Positions 60,347 through 64,000 of a DNA stretch of 64,000 nucleotides are shown here, piece by piece. Under the pieces are notes generated by a model, which saw only the letters and a list, made by a program, of their open reading frames with translations, was not told the origin of the DNA and did not search any database. The position numbers were made by a program, and so were the translations under genes. This DNA comes from Punica granatum. Its lineage: Eukaryota; Streptophyta; Magnoliopsida; Myrtales; Lythraceae. The first letter of the stretch is position 1; each line of letters opens with the position of its first letter. The stretch spans positions 16,775,845-16,839,844 of the forward strand of contig NC_045133.1 of the NCBI RefSeq assembly GCF_007655135.1, in the 5' to 3' direction.

Positions 60347-61900
60347 CTAGAGCAAGTATGAAATTTGAAGCGTGTGGTGTTTGCAAAATCGAATAAAACA
60401 AACTTTCTTTTTACCTTTTTTTTTTATGGGTTTGTTTATGGTGCTTTGAGTTGTTTGAGTTGAGTTATTTGTAGGTGGATCTGCACCCTTTGCTTGTGTC
60501 TGAGCTCTTGAACCCATACCAGCAGCTTGATTTGCTTCTTTTTCCCTTTTCAACCACGCTCTTCTCTGCCAGGGCGTCTCTCCTGTGATAGCTGCTCTGC
60601 AACCCGTCACATTATGTCCAGTTCTTCTACAATTGTCACCCTTGATAGGTTTGTTGGCTCTAGACATCTAATAAGGGTGCTTTGCTTCACCGACTGCCTT
60701 TTTTCTTATCTTTTTAGGCCTACTCGGTGGTTTTTGTACAATTTGAAGGTCTACTTTTGGATTTTTCCCATCCCAAGTACTCTTATCTGGTAGTGGGATA
60801 ATAACCTGACTATGATGCCTTTAAATATGTCGCTTTAGAGTAATAAGAATGCACGTAGTGTTATGGAGTCTCCATATTTTGTAAATGCAAGCAATAACAT
60901 GATCACATGGAACACCAGTAATGTCCCACACCCTACATGTACAAGTCTTGACATGTAAATTCACAGAAAATATTTTTGTGTAACAATCAACTTGAAATTT
61001 TTTTCTTCCCGATAGGTACTAATATATTGTTCCGACTCTCTACCTTATTTTCCTCAAGTTTCTTGGTGCCCATCCATCTCCCTTTCATCATTTGATCCCC
61101 TAAAGTTATGTAAATTATCACTAATCCCTTCTTTGAGAAATTCATCCATATTCTCATCAAAGTCATATGTGTTTTCTTTACTTTGAATATCTTCATCACT
61201 CTCAACATGAAATTGGTCCAATTGTTTGAGCAACTGACTTGACACAAATACATCATCATCTTCTACTTCAATTCCTTCATTAACCCATATGGCGTCTCCA
61301 TTATCCCCGTCATCCTCATGTGATTCATCAGTGAAATCCCATATCCACCATCACCATCATCCTTATCATATGCAGGAACCTGCCTAGAAACTTCTCTTGT
61401 GTAAATACGATTAGGTTCTTGTGTAATCACACCATGTGTAGTTCCTCTTGAGTAATCATGGAAGGCTCCTCCTCAATATAATTCTCTTTCAATGAAGTTG
61501 ACATTGTGGTCTCTGTAACATGAACGAATAAACCATTTAATAATTCAGTACAATCAAATCAATTAATATGCAAATTAGTTTACTTGCAGTCTACTTCCCT
61601 TTCCCTCCACTACAAGAATATAATACGCAACTCAACATGTTTAGATCTGATCCATATCCTTGACCCTTAAAACTTTTGAATTTTGACTATATTAGAAGAA
61701 ATTTTCATGATTGTTAAGATTTGAGACTCTTTAATTTCTTAGTGCATTTGGATTCAATATCAACAATTTCTTTTTTTCAATATAATTTCCATATCAGTAA
61801 GTTAATCGATTCCGCATGGTGTAGTTCCTTAATTTCTTGTAAACCCATATGAGACAATTGAAGAAGATAGACTACTTTAGTTCTACAATCCCACAGTCCA
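60347..61900 (-). pseudogene. MULE (MuDR-type) transposase gene with the catalytic centre deleted
   Basis: On -, the C-terminal part shows a SWIM zinc finger (CTCRVWDITGVPCDHVIACI, about 60880-60945), then VIIPLPDKSTWDG, PPSRPKKIRKKAVGEAKHPY and a zinc knuckle CRRTGHNVTGC (about 60610-60640), the usual end of plant MULE transposases. Immediately upstream (about 61060-61320) is an acidic N-terminal-type segment (DDDVFVSSQLLKQLDQFHVE, YDFDENMDEFLKEG). The roughly 300-residue DDE transposase domain expected between them is absent, so the gene has a large internal deletion. Frame changes and a stop before the knuckle (near 60668) are present. A more distal piece near 61800-61900 is weaker. Confidence 0.65.
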
Positions 61901-62949
61901 AGTTGCATAACCCTGCAGAAAATGATAAAATCTCACTCTAAGACGACAAGCTTTTTTGGTTCTTTTCTCTGCGCTCTCCTCTCTCTGTTGACTTCTTGTT
62001 CGCCCTTCATCCCCGATTTTTATTTTCCTGTTGTTGCTTCAAAACTCTTGAATTCATTAACATTTGACTGGCCCAGATCATTCACACAATCAGGGTTGAC
62101 CAATTCACCCTCCTCTATGTCAAGCATCTTGATATCTCTGTAGTCATCCTTTTCCAAGCCTGCCACTAATATCTCACTTCTCTCCTACACTCTAAGCAGT
62201 TGAATAATTTCAAAAGGCATTAGCAACAGTACTCATTGAGAACAAACAAAGAAATAAGTAAAATGCAATTTTCTATAACTATCAACAAACCTACATCCAT
62301 ACATCACGATAATTCTAAGATGCTAGTTTTATCAAACACCGAATGAGCGGCTAGTTTTCTGCATCAAATCAAGAATGGCATGATTCATAAAGATGCAAGT
62401 ATCTAATTCTAAGATATAGTAATTAAATAGCGTCACCCTGCAATTAGAAATTCAAGCGGTCCATCTAAGTGACATAGCTGATAGCACCTCAGGCTCGAAT
62501 ACAAGAACCAACCCTTCTCAGACTCAGATAGCGAATAAAATCATCACTTATAGAAACAAATCCGAATGTACCTGCATGGACAGAAAATGGACGAAGTGGC
62601 ACTCGGTGAAAGGGCATAAATGGCAAGGTATTCCAGGCAGAGTGTGGGCGAAGGGAGGGGCTACGGCAGCCCAGTGGTCCTTGTAGACCGACGGGTGGAG
62701 GGTGATCGGGAGTGCAATGCCAGTGGAGATGGAAGCGGGGCGAGGCGGGTGGCAATTACAGAGGGAGAATGGGATCAGAGAGAGAGAGAGAGAGAGCGAG
62801 AGAGCAGTTACAGATGTCTTATAAAGAGAGAGCGTAAGAATGAAGCATGTGGAAAGGAATAATTGGTGTCCGTTGGTGCGAAAATACACCATCGAGCTTC
62901 ACCTTTTCTATATAAGGTCATACATACATACATACATACATATATATAT
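61901..62949. other. intergenic DNA, no gene identified
   Basis: Includes a GA microsatellite at about 62780-62802 and a CATA repeat at about 62924-62943. A - strand frame near 62040-62160 (GLEKDDYRDIKMLDIEEGEL) reads like protein but is not recognised; it may be the far end of the MULE relic. Confidence 0.35.
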
Positions 62950-63498
62950 AGGGGAGCCAGGATTTTCATCGAGGGAGACAAAAATATTACTTACATAAAT
63001 ATTTAAATATTTTTTTTCATGGGGCAACATACTAATTTTACATTAAAAAGAGGGATAATAGTGCCATATAGCCTAACATTTGAAGGAATTTTTAGTTCTA
63101 GCCCAAACTTGATTTTTTACCTGAGATATCCCAACGTTGACGTATTAATTTCAAATCTATCCCGACGATAACTTTCCATCTAAAATTGATGGAATTGTAC
63201 ACGTGGCATGTTAATTTTGTAACAAGTGTTGGGATAGATGTGAAATTAACGTGCCACATGTGCAATTCCGTCAATTTTGGACGGAAAGTTAGCGTCGGGA
63301 TAGATTTGAAATCAACATGTCAACATTGGGATATCTCAAGTAAAAAATCAAGTTTGGACTAGAGCTAAAAATTCTTTCAAACGATAGGCTATATGACGCT
63401 ATTAACCCTTAAAAAAAACATACTTTTGGGGTAAAATTTTAAAAAATTCAAAGATTAGGGGGGCAATTGCCCCGCAGCTATACATTGGCTCCGCCCCG
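62950..63498 (+). mobile_element. hAT-like MITE split by a fold-back MITE
   Basis: The left part (GGGGAGCCAGGATTTTCATC, 62951) and right part (ending GGCTCCGCCCCG) match the two halves of the element at 25127-25311. The intervening 63051-63410 is a separate fold-back MITE. TA-rich flanks on both sides hide any target duplication. Non-coding. Confidence 0.75.
63051..63410. mobile_element. fold-back MITE, copy 3, nested in a hAT-like MITE
   Basis: Starts AGGGATAATAGTGCCATATA and ends TATATGACGCTATTAACCCTT. It forms a near-complete palindrome with arms of about 160-170 bp. Same family as 47300-47648 and 49936-50284 but a separate insertion. Its position inside the older MITE shows it arrived later. 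Confidence 0.85.
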
Positions 63499-63514
63499 GT
63501 GTATATATATATGT

Positions 63515-64000
63515 GCGCGGATCTGAATTTCGTCTCGTCGGGATCCACATGCGTGCGACCGATCGCACGACTTAGGAGTGTCACCTTTCAGGGGACACGT
63601 AACATGCACGCGTGAAAAGGGAGTCGCCACTACCTGTTTACGACCTGGAGATCGCGGCCAGTGAGTTGCTCGGGTCTAGGGATAATAGATACACCTAGTT
63701 ACTACGCCATATGATATGCATAATCAGGAATTCCGAGTTCGGGGGTTCTGTTACGTGTCAGCCTATATCCTTTACGTTCTATCGGTAATCTATTTGTCTA
63801 GGAAGAGGAGGAAATAAGTTGTTTCAGACATTTTCTTCTTTAACGGGAGCTTAGAGTGCAGGAAATCGCATTCACTTTGCGCGAAGGGCTTTGTATTGGA
63901 CATATTCTTAGCGTTCCTCGTTACGTTCCTCTTCTTCCTCTCCCTGGCCAAGATGGTACCATTAGGGGCACGTCGGTCTCCTTCGTCAATTGCTTTGCCT
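63515..64000. mobile_element. possible LTR-retrotransposon (Gypsy-type) end, runs off the window
   Basis: Composition becomes GC-richer, and words such as GGAGTCGCCACTA followed by a GTTCGGGGGTTCTGTTACG-like stretch recall the LTR or leader region of plant Gypsy elements. No coding domain or primer site is visible before the edge, so this is a resemblance only. Confidence 0.3.

Overview
The window is nuclear DNA of a flowering plant, most likely a eudicot. Genes have GT-AG introns, spacer DNA is AT-rich, and there are many plant transposon families (Copia with an initiator-Met tRNA primer site, MULE, hAT-like, Tourist/PIF-Harbinger, a tRNA-derived SINE). I cannot place the species from sequence alone. 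Nothing bacterial, organellar or viral was recognised.

Four host genes can be modelled exon by exon. A pirin gene lies on + (5383-7325, seven exons, 339 aa). A RABA5-type Rab GTPase lies on - (9294-12676, two exons split by a 2.7-kb intron, 216 aa). A bHLH80/81/122-type transcription factor gene lies on - (27828-29970, five coding exons); its first exon carries an internal deletion and a change of frame. POP4/RPP29, a protein subunit of RNase P and RNase MRP, lies on - (38616-41914, seven exons, 291 aa). A 45-residue single-helix membrane microprotein with a TATA box (58775-58912, +) is a fifth, speculative candidate. Broken host-gene pieces are a seryl-tRNA synthetase fragment (42.6-43.5 kb) and a PLA1-type lipase fragment (51.9-52.1 kb).

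The rest is repeat-driven. At 2.2 kb is a SINE with a 16-bp target duplication. At 13.2-17.5 kb are degraded fold-back elements. At 17.65-23.04 kb a frameshifted Copia element sits inside the gag of an older Copia relic (17.5-17.65 plus 23.05-24.25 kb). At 25-26.6 kb are two hAT-like elements with clean target duplications. At 30.7-31.5 kb is a PIF/Harbinger ORF1 relic. At 42.1-44.6 kb the 5' region of POP4 exists twice around the synthetase fragment. At 44.76-46.69 kb is a MULE-like element with ~190-bp inverted ends. At 46.21-51.48 kb is a recent 2.63-kb tandem duplication that starts inside that element and ends inside a Harbinger ORF1. At 53-60 kb there is a dispersed ~0.7-0.85-kb duplication, a ~450-bp tandem array, and Tourist and fold-back MITEs. 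At 60.3-61.9 kb is a MULE transposase gene whose catalytic centre is missing. At 62.95-63.5 kb a hAT-like MITE is split by a fold-back MITE, and the right edge may be LTR-retrotransposon sequence.

The host genes show no operon-like logic; they are independent housekeeping or regulatory genes. The interest lies in how duplications and elements have altered them, notably the promoter side of POP4 and the first exon of the bHLH gene. Differences between repeat copies are rich in single-base indels, so some frameshifts could be assembly errors.
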